Source: Paractinoplanes abujensis (GTDB lineage Bacteria; Actinomycetota; Actinomycetes; Mycobacteriales; Micromonosporaceae). From it: a DNA stretch of 64,000 bases. The notes under the pieces were generated by a model that was given only the letters and a program-made list of their open reading frames with translations, had not been told where the DNA came from and ran no database searches. Both the position numbers and the translations under genes were made by a program. The DNA is taken from NCBI RefSeq assembly GCF_014204895.1, contig NZ_JACHMF010000001.1, positions 2,790,001 through 2,854,000 of the forward strand, read 5' to 3'. Below, piece by piece: positions 40,266-48,148 of the stretch; within the stretch, counting starts at the first letter, position 1, and every line of letters starts with the position of its first letter.

Positions 40266-43219
40266 CCGAGCCGCCGCAGAACTTCCCGGGTTCGTATCTC
40301 CGCCCTGTAGACAGGTTCGTAGGTCTTCGGCCGGGAGATGAAGTCGACAACGACCGCGGCGACCTCCGGCGTGGCCCAGCGCAGAATCCGCACGAGGTTA
40401 CCCACCTCTGCGTCCCGGATCAGGCGTGCCATGTAGCCCACCACCACAGTGTTGTCCAGCAGCTTGTTGTCCTCGACGAGACATCTGACGATCGCGAGCC
40501 GCTGGTCCGGATAGAACCCGCTGAACATCAGCTCGAACCAGTCGAGCTGAGGCCTCATCGCGACGATGACAGCGGCGGCCTCGTCCGGAGACAACTTCTC
40601 CAGCCGGAAACGAGCGGTGTAGGGCGGCTTGCTGATGAGCGAACGGGCCGTCTGCGCAACATCGATCGAAGCCTGCGGCGAGGGAGGCCGGGGTGGCGCC
40701 GGGTCCGGCCGGCGTCGTTGACCACGCATCGCGTTGGCCTCCGTCTGACTACCGGCCACGTCGAGGATCTCGGCGCCGAGTGTGCGCGCGGTCAGGATCA
40801 GCCGGTCACGAACGCTGTCGAAACGAGACGCGCGGGCTCTCTCGATCACTTCGTCCAGCGCCGCCAGCGCGTCCTGGGTGTGCATCCCGGACCGGAGCGA
40901 GAACCGAGCGAACTTGATCAGTGCCTGCACGAGGTCGCGCTCGTGGCGTTCGGCGCTGATCCTGATCAGGCGCCGGTGAATCGCGATGGTCTCGGCCTGC
41001 GCCGCGAACGCCTCTCGCCACCGCATCTGATCGGCCAGGATCTGGGCCTCCGTCTGGAGTGCCTGAGCCAGTTCCTTGTCGTAACAGACGTTCACCGCGG
41101 CCAGTCGCCGGTACACCGCCACCGCGCTCGCCACCGCGAAGGCGGCCTCCTGGTCGTGACGCAGCGAATGCTCGGTCATGGCCCGCCCGAGCAGCGTCGC
41201 GGCGAAGTCCCGTTCGAGGCCCGCACCCGCGTTCCCGGCCACCGCCTGCAGGAGGTCCAAGGCCTCGGTCAAGGCCTCGAGCGCGTCCGGACGGCGGTCG
41301 CCGCGGCGCAGTTGCTCGGCCTGCTGCACCAGCACCCGGATCAGTGTCAGCCGATGCCGCCCGTCCACCGCGACCAGCCGTCGCAGCTGGGCGATGGCCC
41401 GGTGCCGGATCGACAGCGACGACGTGCCCCGGCCCTGGTTCCACAGCGCGAGGCTCAGGTCGGCCAGGCAGCCGGCGATGTCCTCGGCCGCCGGCGTGCA
41501 ACCGTCGTCCCACAGCTCGACCGCCTCACCGAGAGCGTCCGCGGCCCCGGCCCAGTCCTTGACGCGGGTACAGGCCCGGCCGAGGCTGCGCAGCGCCAGT
41601 TCCCGTTGCGCAACCCGGGCGGGTGGTCGCCGAGCCAGGCCGACCGCCTCGTGCAGCAGGTTGATGCCGTCGCGGACCCGGCCCGATTCGCAGAGCCGCC
41701 AGCCCAGCTTGACGGCGAGCGCCCCCGCCCGTACGGGATCGTCGGTGTGGCCGGCCAGCTCGCGGGCCAGGCGCTCGGTGATCGCGGCGATGCCCGCGTG
41801 CAGGTCGGCCGGTGGTTCGGGCGGGAACGCGGACTCGATCGCGGCCAGCACGTCCAGCGGCATGGCCGGGGCGCCGGCGATCGCCGACAGCGCGGCCGAC
41901 CCGGCCCGTACGGCCAGCTCGGGTCGTTCCCGCAGCACCGGCACCAGCTGGCTGGTCGCCAAGTGGGGCCAGCGCCGGGCCGCCTCGACCAGCATCGGCA
42001 GGGCCGTGGCGGCACTGCGCGCGTCGTGGGCGAGCAGTTCGCCGAGTGCGCCCTTGGCCCAGGGGTCCGGCCGGAACCCGCCGATGTCGTGACCGGGGGT
42101 CTGCAGGGCCACGAAATCCTCGGCCAGCCGGTCGGGGTAGAGCGGTTCCAGCACGGTGTCGGGGTCGAGCGGCGGGTAGCACATCGCATGGTCCTCGAGC
42201 AGCCGGCCGGCGTCGCCGACCCCGTCGACGACCGCCAACGCCCGCAGCACGGGCAGGGCGGACGCGTAGTCGAGGGACCGGATCAGCGCAGCCACGTACA
42301 CCGCGCGGCCCATCACCGGCGGGGGCGACTCGACGCGGCGGTCGTTGTCGTACATCGACTGCCAGTGATGGCGTTCGCGCGACAACAGGTAGGCCGACAA
42401 CTGGGCGGGGTCGGTCGGTGGCTCCTCGCCGTGCCGGACGGCCAGCACATGGGCCAGCGCCGCCATGTGCACGGTCAGGAACGAACCCTCGACCGCCGGC
42501 ACCGGATGACCGGGCACCGCCACGTCGAGGGCGCGCGCGAAACACCTTCGCGCAACCTCGAACACTTCCGCCGCACCGACCTGGGCCGGGGCCAGTTCGA
42601 GGCTGTCGGCGTGCACGCCCAGCGTGTCCGAGAGCCGGTAGGTCAGCAAGTCCCACCAGTTGCCCAGCGGCCGGGCCAGCAGCAGCACGCGCAACGCGCG
42701 GCCGGTGTGCAGCCGGCGGTCGAGCAGCAACGCCAGCAGGTCGGAGAGCGGCCAGCGTTCGGCGTAGTCGACCAGGACGAGCAGTGGTTTCTGCGCCACG
42801 AGGGCGGTGCCGGCGGCCACCTCGACCGGTTGCACCACGGCGTCGCGGCTGTGCCGGGCCCGCACGGTGATCCACCCGGCGCCGTGGGCCAGCTCGGCGA
42901 ACCGGTGCGCCAGCCGGGTCTTGCCCTGCCCGGCGCCGCCGTGCAGCAGCCGGACCGCCATCGCCGCCCCGCCTTCGAGCCACGCCGCCAGGTCGGCCAG
43001 CTCGCGGGTGCGGCCGGTGAAGTCGACGACCCGGTTGCCCGCGTTGAGCAGCCGGCTGGGCATTTCACCGTCCGGCACGGCCACGGCCCCGAACGACAGC
43101 TCGTCGATGAAGTGCGTGCCGATCCGCTGGTGGATGTGCAGGTCGCCGTTCTGCACGGCCAGCAGCGTGGCGGCCTCGCCCGCGGTGTTGATCTGCTGAG
43201 GCGCGACCTCACGCCTCAT
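40244..43219 (-). CDS. STAND NTPase with N-terminal amyloid-like signalling motif
   Basis: 991 residues. Residues 9-31 (QINTAGEAATLLAVQNGD, then LHIHQ) match the C-terminus of the upstream small protein at 12 of 23 ungapped positions. After a linker the NTPase follows: Walker A LLHGGAGQGKTRLAHRF (91-107) and Walker B PLLVLVDYAERW (145-156), with RVLLLARPLGNWWD as sensor region. The C-terminal about 450 residues are TPR-like helical repeats (LGWRLCESGRVRDGINLLHE, ALGEAVELWDDG), ending in a distinct about 120-residue domain (LSPDEAAAVIVAMRPQLDWF). Known families with this layout are bacterial NLR-like sensors. The ATG at 43219 overlaps the small gene by 11 bp, so expression is coupled. The trigger is unknown. 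Confidence 0.85.
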   Translation of the reverse strand: MRREVAPQQINTAGEAATLLAVQNGDLHIHQRIGTHFIDELSFGAVAVPDGEMPSRLLNAGNRVVDFTGRTRELADLAAWLEGGAAMAVRLLHGGAGQGKTRLAHRFAELAHGAGWITVRARHSRDAVVQPVEVAAGTALVAQKPLLVLVDYAERWPLSDLLALLLDRRLHTGRALRVLLLARPLGNWWDLLTYRLSDTLGVHADSLELAPAQVGAAEVFEVARRCFARALDVAVPGHPVPAVEGSFLTVHMAALAHVLAVRHGEEPPTDPAQLSAYLLSRERHHWQSMYDNDRRVESPPPVMGRAVYVAALIRSLDYASALPVLRALAVVDGVGDAGRLLEDHAMCYPPLDPDTVLEPLYPDRLAEDFVALQTPGHDIGGFRPDPWAKGALGELLAHDARSAATALPMLVEAARRWPHLATSQLVPVLRERPELAVRAGSAALSAIAGAPAMPLDVLAAIESAFPPEPPADLHAGIAAITERLARELAGHTDDPVRAGALAVKLGWRLCESGRVRDGINLLHEAVGLARRPPARVAQRELALRSLGRACTRVKDWAGAADALGEAVELWDDGCTPAAEDIAGCLADLSLALWNQGRGTSSLSIRHRAIAQLRRLVAVDGRHRLTLIRVLVQQAEQLRRGDRRPDALEALTEALDLLQAVAGNAGAGLERDFAATLLGRAMTEHSLRHDQEAAFAVASAVAVYRRLAAVNVCYDKELAQALQTEAQILADQMRWREAFAAQAETIAIHRRLIRISAERHERDLVQALIKFARFSLRSGMHTQDALAALDEVIERARASRFDSVRDRLILTARTLGAEILDVAGSQTEANAMRGQRRRPDPAPPRPPSPQASIDVAQTARSLISKPPYTARFRLEKLSPDEAAAVIVAMRPQLDWFELMFSGFYPDQRLAIVRCLVEDNKLLDNTVVVGYMARLIRDAEVGNLVRILRWATPEVAAVVVDFISRPKTYEPVYRAEIRTREVLRRLGYDPRRV

Positions 43220-43496
43220 CCGGCCCGCCGATCCTCAGGTCGCCGCCCCGGACGTTGTCCGCCGTGGCCTGGCCGGACGCGGTGTTGATCTGCACCGGCC
43301 CGGAACCGCCGCCGCCCGCGCGCAGCGAGGTCCACACGCCGATCAGGCCGAGGACTACCGCCACGACGACGCCGGCCATGCTGGACAGTTTGTCGGCCCG
43401 GTCGAGCTCGTTGCGCGCCAGGACCACGATCCACCCGGCCGGCAGCACCCCACAGCCGACGATCGTCATCGATGCCCACAGCCACCGCCGCGTCAT
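43209..43496 (-). CDS. Two-TM protein with C-terminal amyloid-like motif, partner of the STAND NTPase
   Basis: 95 residues: TM1 about 6-27 (LWASMTIVGCGVLPAGWIVV), a charged loop (ARNELDRADK), TM2 about 39-58 (SMAGVVVAVVLGLIGVWTSL), a Gly-rich linker (GGGGSG) and a C-terminal motif at 69-91 (QINTASGQATADNVRGGD, then LRIGG). The motif is shared with the N-terminus of the STAND protein encoded next. A membrane module joined by a flexible linker to such a motif is what a membrane-acting effector of an amyloid-signalling pair would look like. ATG 43496 lies 6 nt after CATACT, a near-consensus -10, so the operon is probably leaderless. Confidence 0.75.
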   Translation of the reverse strand: MTRRWLWASMTIVGCGVLPAGWIVVLARNELDRADKLSSMAGVVVAVVLGLIGVWTSLRAGGGGSGPVQINTASGQATADNVRGGDLRIGGPDEA

Positions 43497-43502
43497 CGCC
43501 CC

Positions 43503-43508
43503 AGTATG
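43503..43508 (-). promoter_or_regulatory. Putative -10 for the STAND operon (CATACT)
   Basis: Minus-strand CATACT, 6 nt, then the ATG at 43496 of the two-TM protein gene. Confidence 0.4.
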
Positions 43509-43740
43509 GCCGACACCCCGCACCAGACGTCCCACGATCTTCACCCGGAACTGATCCACCGACCAGCGGCGCGCGGTGCCGGCCGGTGTCAGCCGAGTTC
43601 CTCTACCACTGGCCGGCGTCGGGCCGGACCAGCATCTGCCGGCGTTGTTCTCGGCCTGCAGCAGAGTGGCGTCGGCGAACGACTCCCGGCCGGCCTCGAG
43701 AACGTCCGCGCGGATGTGGGTGAACAGTCCGGTGGCGACC

Positions 43741-43980
43741 GGGCCGGGCTTGTTCCGTGACGGCCGGCTGACCTACGAGCCCCGCGGGGAAGGCCCTGCC
43801 GCTGCCGCCTCCCTGGCCCTGCTGGAGGCACTGCCGGCCGCTCACACCGGCGCCTTGGGCCGAGCGAAGTCGTGCATGAACCCGGCGTGCGGCTCGGCGT
43901 TCCACGACCTGTCCCGCAACAGCACCCGGAGCCGGCAGGACATGAAGACCTGCGGTAACGCCATCATTCTCCGGGCTTCC
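43741..43980 (+). pseudogene. CGNR zinc-finger protein remnant
   Basis: The frame reads LFRDGRLTYEPRGEG, then GRAKSCMNPACGSAFHDLSR and SRQDMKTCGNAIIL. CGNR zinc fingers end in KxCxNPxCxxxFxDxSRNxxRxWCsMxxCGNRxK; here the third zinc Cys and its neighbours are replaced (SRQDM for RWCSM) and the CGNR arginine is lost. The N-terminal two thirds of the usual about 190-residue protein cannot be followed upstream in one frame. It is probably a decayed regulator. About 100 bp further on, another short frame ends in DYKLTPMDEGFAGAVRELCR before a TGA at 44108, likewise a fragment without a start; nothing else is seen up to 44188. Confidence 0.6.
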
Positions 43981-44188
43981 AGGCCCGCCGGCGAAAGCCC
44001 GGCAGTCAGTCACGTGCCTGACTCTCGACACCACATGGGGCGACTACAAGCTCACCCCAATGGATGAGGGCTTCGCCGGCGCCGTCCGGGAGCTCTGCCG
44101 TCGGTCCTGAGCAGGAGTTTCCCGATCTCGGAACGGGAACGGTGATCTGGGCCGGCTGAGGGACGCACCGCAGGGGTGACATGCAAAA

Positions 44189-44212
44189 GGCAAGGAGAAA
44201 AGTCTCCCTGCC
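44189..44212 (+). terminator. Hairpin upstream of the rifampin phosphotransferase gene
   Basis: GGCAAGGAGA (44189-44198) pairs with TCTCCCTGCC (44203-44212), one mismatch, around an AAAG loop, followed by a TTCTAA stretch. It isolates the resistance gene from upstream transcription. Confidence 0.55.
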
Positions 44213-44234
44213 GCTTCTAACGTATATCGCGCCC

Positions 44235-44253
44235 GGGGGCTTGCGGCAAGACC
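44235..44253 (+). promoter_or_regulatory. Rifamycin-associated element-like inverted repeat
   Basis: GGGGGCTTGCGGCAAGACC contains the perfect core CTTGC-G-GCAAG. From memory the RAE found upstream of rifamycin-inactivation genes (rph, rox, rgt, helR) is a 19-bp inverted repeat with this same core. It lies 55 bp before the rph start. Confidence 0.7.
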
Positions 44254-44307
44254 GGGGCCGGGGCGCAAAATCGTCGGCTCGGGCCACTGACCGGGAGGGT
44301 TCTGCGC

Positions 44308-46878
44308 ATGATTGCGGGCTTCGACGAGATCGACCGGACGATGGTGGCGGCTGTCGGGGGCAAGGGCGCGCACCTGGGTGAGTTGTCGCGGATCGACGGC
44401 GTACGGGTGCCCGCGGGTTTCTGTGTCACCACCGACGCCTACCGGCGGGTGCTGGAGCAGGTGCCGGCCGCGTTGCTCGACCGGTTGTCGGGGTTGGACC
44501 CGGCCGACCGGGCGGCTGTCGGCTCGGTCAGCGCCGAGGTCCGCCGGGTGATCGAGGCGATCGCGGTGCCCGCCGACGTGGCCACGGCGATCACGGGGGC
44601 TTTGCACGACGGCGCCTACGCGGTGCGATCGAGTGCGACGGCCGAGGATCTGCCGACGGCCTCGTTCGCGGGGCAGCAGGACACGTATCTGAACGTGCTC
44701 GGGGCGGCCGCGGTGCTCGACCATGTGCGCCGGTGCTGGGCGTCGTTGTTCACCGAGCGGGCGGTCACGTACAGGTTGCGCAACGGCTTCGATCACCGGC
44801 GGGTGCTGATGGCTGTCGTGATCCAACGCATGGTGTTTCCGGAGGCGTCAGGCATCCTGTTCACGGCCGACCCGGTGAGCGGTAACCGGCATGTCACGAC
44901 GGTCGACGCCGGCTTCGGCCTCGGCGAGGCGCTGGTGTCGGGCCTGGTCAACCCGGATGTGTTCAAAGTGCGCAACGGGGTTGTCGTCGAACGCGCGATC
45001 TCGGTCAAGAAGCGCGCCATTCGCGCACTGCCCGCCGGCGGTACCGAAGAAGTCGAGATCGAGCAGGCTGAGCTGCCCGCGCTGACGGATGCCCAGGTCG
45101 TGCGGCTGGCCGCCCTGGGCCGCACGATCGAGGCGCATCTGGGCCGCCCCCAGGACATCGAATGGTGTCTGACCGGCGACGACTTCGCGATCGTGCAGAG
45201 CCGGCCGATCACGACGCTGTTCCCGATCCCGGAGGCGGCCGGGCCGGGCAACCGGGTCTACGTCTCGGTCGGGCATCAGCAGATGATGACCGACCCGATG
45301 AAACCGCTCGGGATCTCCATGTGGCAGCTGACCGCGCTGGCCCCGATGCACGCGGCCGGCGGGCGGCTGTTCGTCGACGTCACCGCGCGGCTGGCCACGC
45401 CCGCGGGCCGGGCCGGGCTGCAGGGCATGGCGGGCAAGTCGGATCCGCTGGTGGGCGACGCGCTGCAGACCGTGTTCGATCGCGACTTCGTGCCGCTCGA
45501 TCCGCGGGCCGCCCCGGCCGCGCCGCCGCTGGGTGGGCAGCAGGGCGACGAGATCGCCAACGACCCGGAGATCGTGGCCGAGCTGGTCGGACGTACGGAG
45601 GACTCGCTGGCCGCCCTCAAGCGTGACATCGCCACGAAGAGCGGGCCGGCCCTGTTCGAGTTTCTGCTCGAAGCTGTCGAGGAGCACAAACGTCTGCTCA
45701 CCGACCCGCTCAGCATGCAAGCCCTGATGGCGGGCATGGGCGCCACCTGGTGGCTCAACGACCACCTGCTCGATTGGCTGGGCGAACGCAACGTGGCCGA
45801 CACGCTCACCCTGTCCGCGCCCGGCAACATCACGTCGGAGATGGGGCTCGCGCTTCTCGACGTCGCCGATGTGATCCGCCCGTACACCGAAGTGGTGGCC
45901 TTTCTGCAGCGCGGCGTGGGCGACGACTTCCTCGACGAGCTGCCGCGGTTCGCGGGTGGGGCCGAGGCCCGGGAGGCGATCGAGTCCTATCTGGAGCGGT
46001 ACGGCATGCGGTGCGCGGGCGAGATCGACATCACCCGGCCGCGCTGGAGTGAGCAACCGTCGACGCTTGTTCCGCTCATCCTCGACAATGTGCGCACTTT
46101 CGAGCACGGTGAGGCGGCGCGGCGTTTCGAGCACGGCCGGCTGACAGCCGCCCGTAAGGAGCAGGAGGTGCTCGCCCGCCTGCGCGCACTGCCGGACGGC
46201 GAGGCCAAGGCCACCGAGACCAAGCACATGATCGATCGGGTGCGCACCTTCATCGGCTATCGCGAGTTCCCCAAGTACGGCATCGTCAGCCGCTACTTCG
46301 TCTACAAGTGCGCGTTGTTGGCCGAAGCTGATCGTTTGGTGCGGGCGGGCGCGTTGCCGGCGCGCGACGACATCTTCTACCTCACGTTCCAGGAGCTTTC
46401 CGACGCCGTACGGCATCAGGCGGTCGACGAGCAACTTGTGCGCAACCGGCAGGAGGAGTTCCGCTCGTACGCCGCGCTGGCCGCCCCGCGCATCCTCACG
46501 TCGGAGGGCGAAGGCATCAACGGTGCGTACCGGCGCGACGACGTGCCACCGGGCGCGCTGGTCGGGGTGCCCGTCTCGGCCGGCACGATCGAGGGCCGGG
46601 CCCGGGTCGTCCTCGACATGGCCCGGGCCGACGTCGAAGCGGGCGACATCCTGGTCACCGCGTACACCGACCCCAGCTGGTCCCCGCTGTTCGTCTCGGT
46701 CGCGGGCCTGGTCACCGAGGTCGGCGGCCAGATGACCCACGGGGCGGTGATCGCCCGCGAGTACGGCCTGCCCGCGGTGGTCGGCGTCGACAACGCCACC
46801 CGCCTGATCCCCGACGGCAGCCGCATCCGCGTCCACGGCACCGACGGCTACATCGAACTCCTGCCCGGCTCCGCGTGA
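44308..46878 (+). CDS. rph: Rifampin phosphotransferase (dikinase-type)
   Basis: 856 residues, close to known Rph (about 860). It transfers phosphate from ATP through a catalytic His to rifamycin. Domains: ATP-grasp-like N-terminus (FDEIDRTMVAAVGGKGAHLG, AYAVRSSATAEDLPTASFAG, VVIQRMVFPEASGILFTADP, DIEWCLTGDDFAIVQSRPIT), rifampin-binding middle (about 320-700, HQQMMTDPMKPLGISMWQLT) and a swivelling His domain with GGQMTHGAVIAREYGLPAVV, catalytic His811. PEP synthase has a long C-terminal PEP domain that is absent here. GGGAGGG lies 8 nt before the ATG at 44308, and an RAE-like element lies upstream, so induction by rifamycins is likely. Confidence 0.93.
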   Translation: MIAGFDEIDRTMVAAVGGKGAHLGELSRIDGVRVPAGFCVTTDAYRRVLEQVPAALLDRLSGLDPADRAAVGSVSAEVRRVIEAIAVPADVATAITGALHDGAYAVRSSATAEDLPTASFAGQQDTYLNVLGAAAVLDHVRRCWASLFTERAVTYRLRNGFDHRRVLMAVVIQRMVFPEASGILFTADPVSGNRHVTTVDAGFGLGEALVSGLVNPDVFKVRNGVVVERAISVKKRAIRALPAGGTEEVEIEQAELPALTDAQVVRLAALGRTIEAHLGRPQDIEWCLTGDDFAIVQSRPITTLFPIPEAAGPGNRVYVSVGHQQMMTDPMKPLGISMWQLTALAPMHAAGGRLFVDVTARLATPAGRAGLQGMAGKSDPLVGDALQTVFDRDFVPLDPRAAPAAPPLGGQQGDEIANDPEIVAELVGRTEDSLAALKRDIATKSGPALFEFLLEAVEEHKRLLTDPLSMQALMAGMGATWWLNDHLLDWLGERNVADTLTLSAPGNITSEMGLALLDVADVIRPYTEVVAFLQRGVGDDFLDELPRFAGGAEAREAIESYLERYGMRCAGEIDITRPRWSEQPSTLVPLILDNVRTFEHGEAARRFEHGRLTAARKEQEVLARLRALPDGEAKATETKHMIDRVRTFIGYREFPKYGIVSRYFVYKCALLAEADRLVRAGALPARDDIFYLTFQELSDAVRHQAVDEQLVRNRQEEFRSYAALAAPRILTSEGEGINGAYRRDDVPPGALVGVPVSAGTIEGRARVVLDMARADVEAGDILVTAYTDPSWSPLFVSVAGLVTEVGGQMTHGAVIAREYGLPAVVGVDNATRLIPDGSRIRVHGTDGYIELLPGSA

Positions 46879-46938
46879 CCGACCCGGCTCGGGCCCTGGC
46901 TGCTAGGCTGCGAGCCTCACCGGCAGCGGGAAGCACAT

Positions 46939-47604
46939 GTGCACGTCCTGGACGACCTCGACGGCTTGTCCCCCAGCGCAAGAGCCTTCCTGACACGTAC
47001 GGCACGGCGCGAACCAGCCGACACGGGGCTCGGCACCGGCGCACGAGATCCGCTTGAACTGTCCGTACGCCGGCGGAACTTCGTCACCCGGTTCGGCGGC
47101 TTGCGCTACACCGTGCGGCGAAGTGCCCGGGTAGGGCACGACCGCTGGGACATCGCCCGGGAGTGGCGGTTCGACCTGGACGGCTGGACCCGCCGGGAGC
47201 GGGACGGCTGGACCTTCGGGTGGATCGGTGAAGGGGTGTCGTCCCCGGTCCGGCACGTGCTGCACACCGACGGACGGTTCGGGGTGACCGACGGTGGCGC
47301 GTTCCTGGAGGCATGTCCGTCGATCTGTCACCTGATCGAGGGGCACGCCCTGATGGACGAAGTCGCGGACTGGCATCCCGTCGGCGGCAGCGCGCTGGAG
47401 ACGTGGGCCGGTGGCCGTCTCGACGCGCAGGCCGGTGACTTGTCCGTGGTGTCCGAGGCGTCCGGCCCGTACGACTGCTGGCTGCGCTCCGACGACGTCG
47501 TGGTCCGGCGGTTCAAGCTGTGGACCAACCGGCGCGATCGCCCCACTCGCGTGATGGCGTCGACGCGTCAGCAGGTGGAGTGGAACAGGCCGCCTACCGG
47601 CTGA
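46939..47604 (+). CDS. Unrecognised 221-residue protein
   Basis: A soluble protein rich in Trp, Arg and Asp (DRWDIAREWRFDLDGWTRRE, DGWTFGWIGEG). The segment FGVTDGGAFLEACPSICHLI, then EGHALMDEVADW, loosely recalls SUKH/SMI1-like immunity proteins, but the match is too weak to name the family. GTG 46939 follows GCGGGAAG; an ATG is not available in frame nearby. It is 60 bp after rph on the same strand, and its 3' end overlaps the convergent Mth938-like gene by 37 bp. Confidence 0.6.
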   Translation: MHVLDDLDGLSPSARAFLTRTARREPADTGLGTGARDPLELSVRRRNFVTRFGGLRYTVRRSARVGHDRWDIAREWRFDLDGWTRRERDGWTFGWIGEGVSSPVRHVLHTDGRFGVTDGGAFLEACPSICHLIEGHALMDEVADWHPVGGSALETWAGGRLDAQAGDLSVVSEASGPYDCWLRSDDVVVRRFKLWTNRRDRPTRVMASTRQQVEWNRPPTG

Positions 47605-47930
47605 GTCGCCGCCAGCTTGTTGTAGAGCTCGACGGCCAGCGTGGTCTCGGCGACGTGGGTCTCGACGCCCCGGGCTTCGAGGTGGTCGAGCGTGGCCGGG
47701 TCGACCTGGAGCTGCCGGTCCATGCCGCGGGAGAGCACCACCACCGTTGCGCCGTGGGTGAGCAGTTCCTCGACGTCTTCGGGCCGGATGCCGGGGTTGT
47801 GGCGCATGCCGGTCTCCGACCAGTTCCATTCGCGGCCGCCGCCGGGGTAGAGCTTGAAGTCCTTGCCGGGCTCCAGGCCCTCCACTTCGATGTGGCCCCA
47901 CTCGACGGACACGATCTTCGGTGATGTCAC
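47568..47930 (-). CDS. Mth938/AAMDC-like domain protein
   Basis: 120 residues: IVSVEWGHIEVEGLEPGKDF, KLYPGGGREWNWSETGMRHN, VEELLTHGATVVVLSRGM and VETHVAETTLAVELYNKLAA follow the Mth938-like alpha/beta fold throughout. Members are widespread but have no proven function. The GTG at 47930 is preceded by TGAGGA at 7 nt. Upstream lies only the heptanucleotide array and then the terminator of the ABC operon, so no ordinary promoter can be seen for this gene. Confidence 0.85.
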   Translation of the reverse strand: MTSPKIVSVEWGHIEVEGLEPGKDFKLYPGGGREWNWSETGMRHNPGIRPEDVEELLTHGATVVVLSRGMDRQLQVDPATLDHLEARGVETHVAETTLAVELYNKLAATQPVGGLFHSTC

Positions 47931-47942
47931 AGGTATTCCTCA

Positions 47943-48108
47943 CGGGCGACGGGCGACGGGCGACGGGCGACGGGCGACGGGCGACGGGCGACGGGCGACG
48001 GGCGACGGGCGACGGGCGACGGGCGACGGGCGACGGGCGACGGGCGACGGGCGACGGGCGACGGGCGACGGGCGACGGGCGACGGGCGACGGGCGACGGG
48101 CGACGGGC
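47943..48108. repeat. Heptanucleotide tandem array (CGGGCGA)23.7
   Basis: 166 bp of perfect CGGGCGA repeats, about 23.7 copies, without an observed mismatch. The array starts 12 bp upstream of the Mth938-like GTG and runs into the left arm of the terminator at 48101-48137, whose sequence CGACGGGC contains the repeat unit. Because 7 is not a multiple of 3 it does not encode a stable peptide. Confidence 0.97.
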
Positions 48109-48137
48109 CGCGAACAGTACCCGTTCGCGGCCCGTCG
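48101..48137 (-). terminator. 15-bp perfect terminator hairpin of the ABC exporter operon
   Basis: Arms 48101-48115 and 48123-48137 are perfectly complementary with a 7-nt loop, 11 bp beyond the permease stop codon at 48149. Confidence 0.85.
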
Positions 48138-48148
48138 TTCGATCCGGG

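Noticed and set aside
39533..43288. A 1251-codon open frame on the plus strand opposite the STAND gene
   Set aside because: It is Arg/Gly/Pro-rich with no motif, a typical antisense artefact of GC-biased third positions; the minus strand has clear NTPase motifs and family-like repeats.
44308..46878. Phosphoenolpyruvate synthase
   Set aside because: The His domain is C-terminal and the PEP/pyruvate-binding barrel is missing; length and order match rifampin phosphotransferase.
47943..48108. CRISPR array
   Set aside because: Repeats are contiguous 7-mers without spacers and no cas genes are present.
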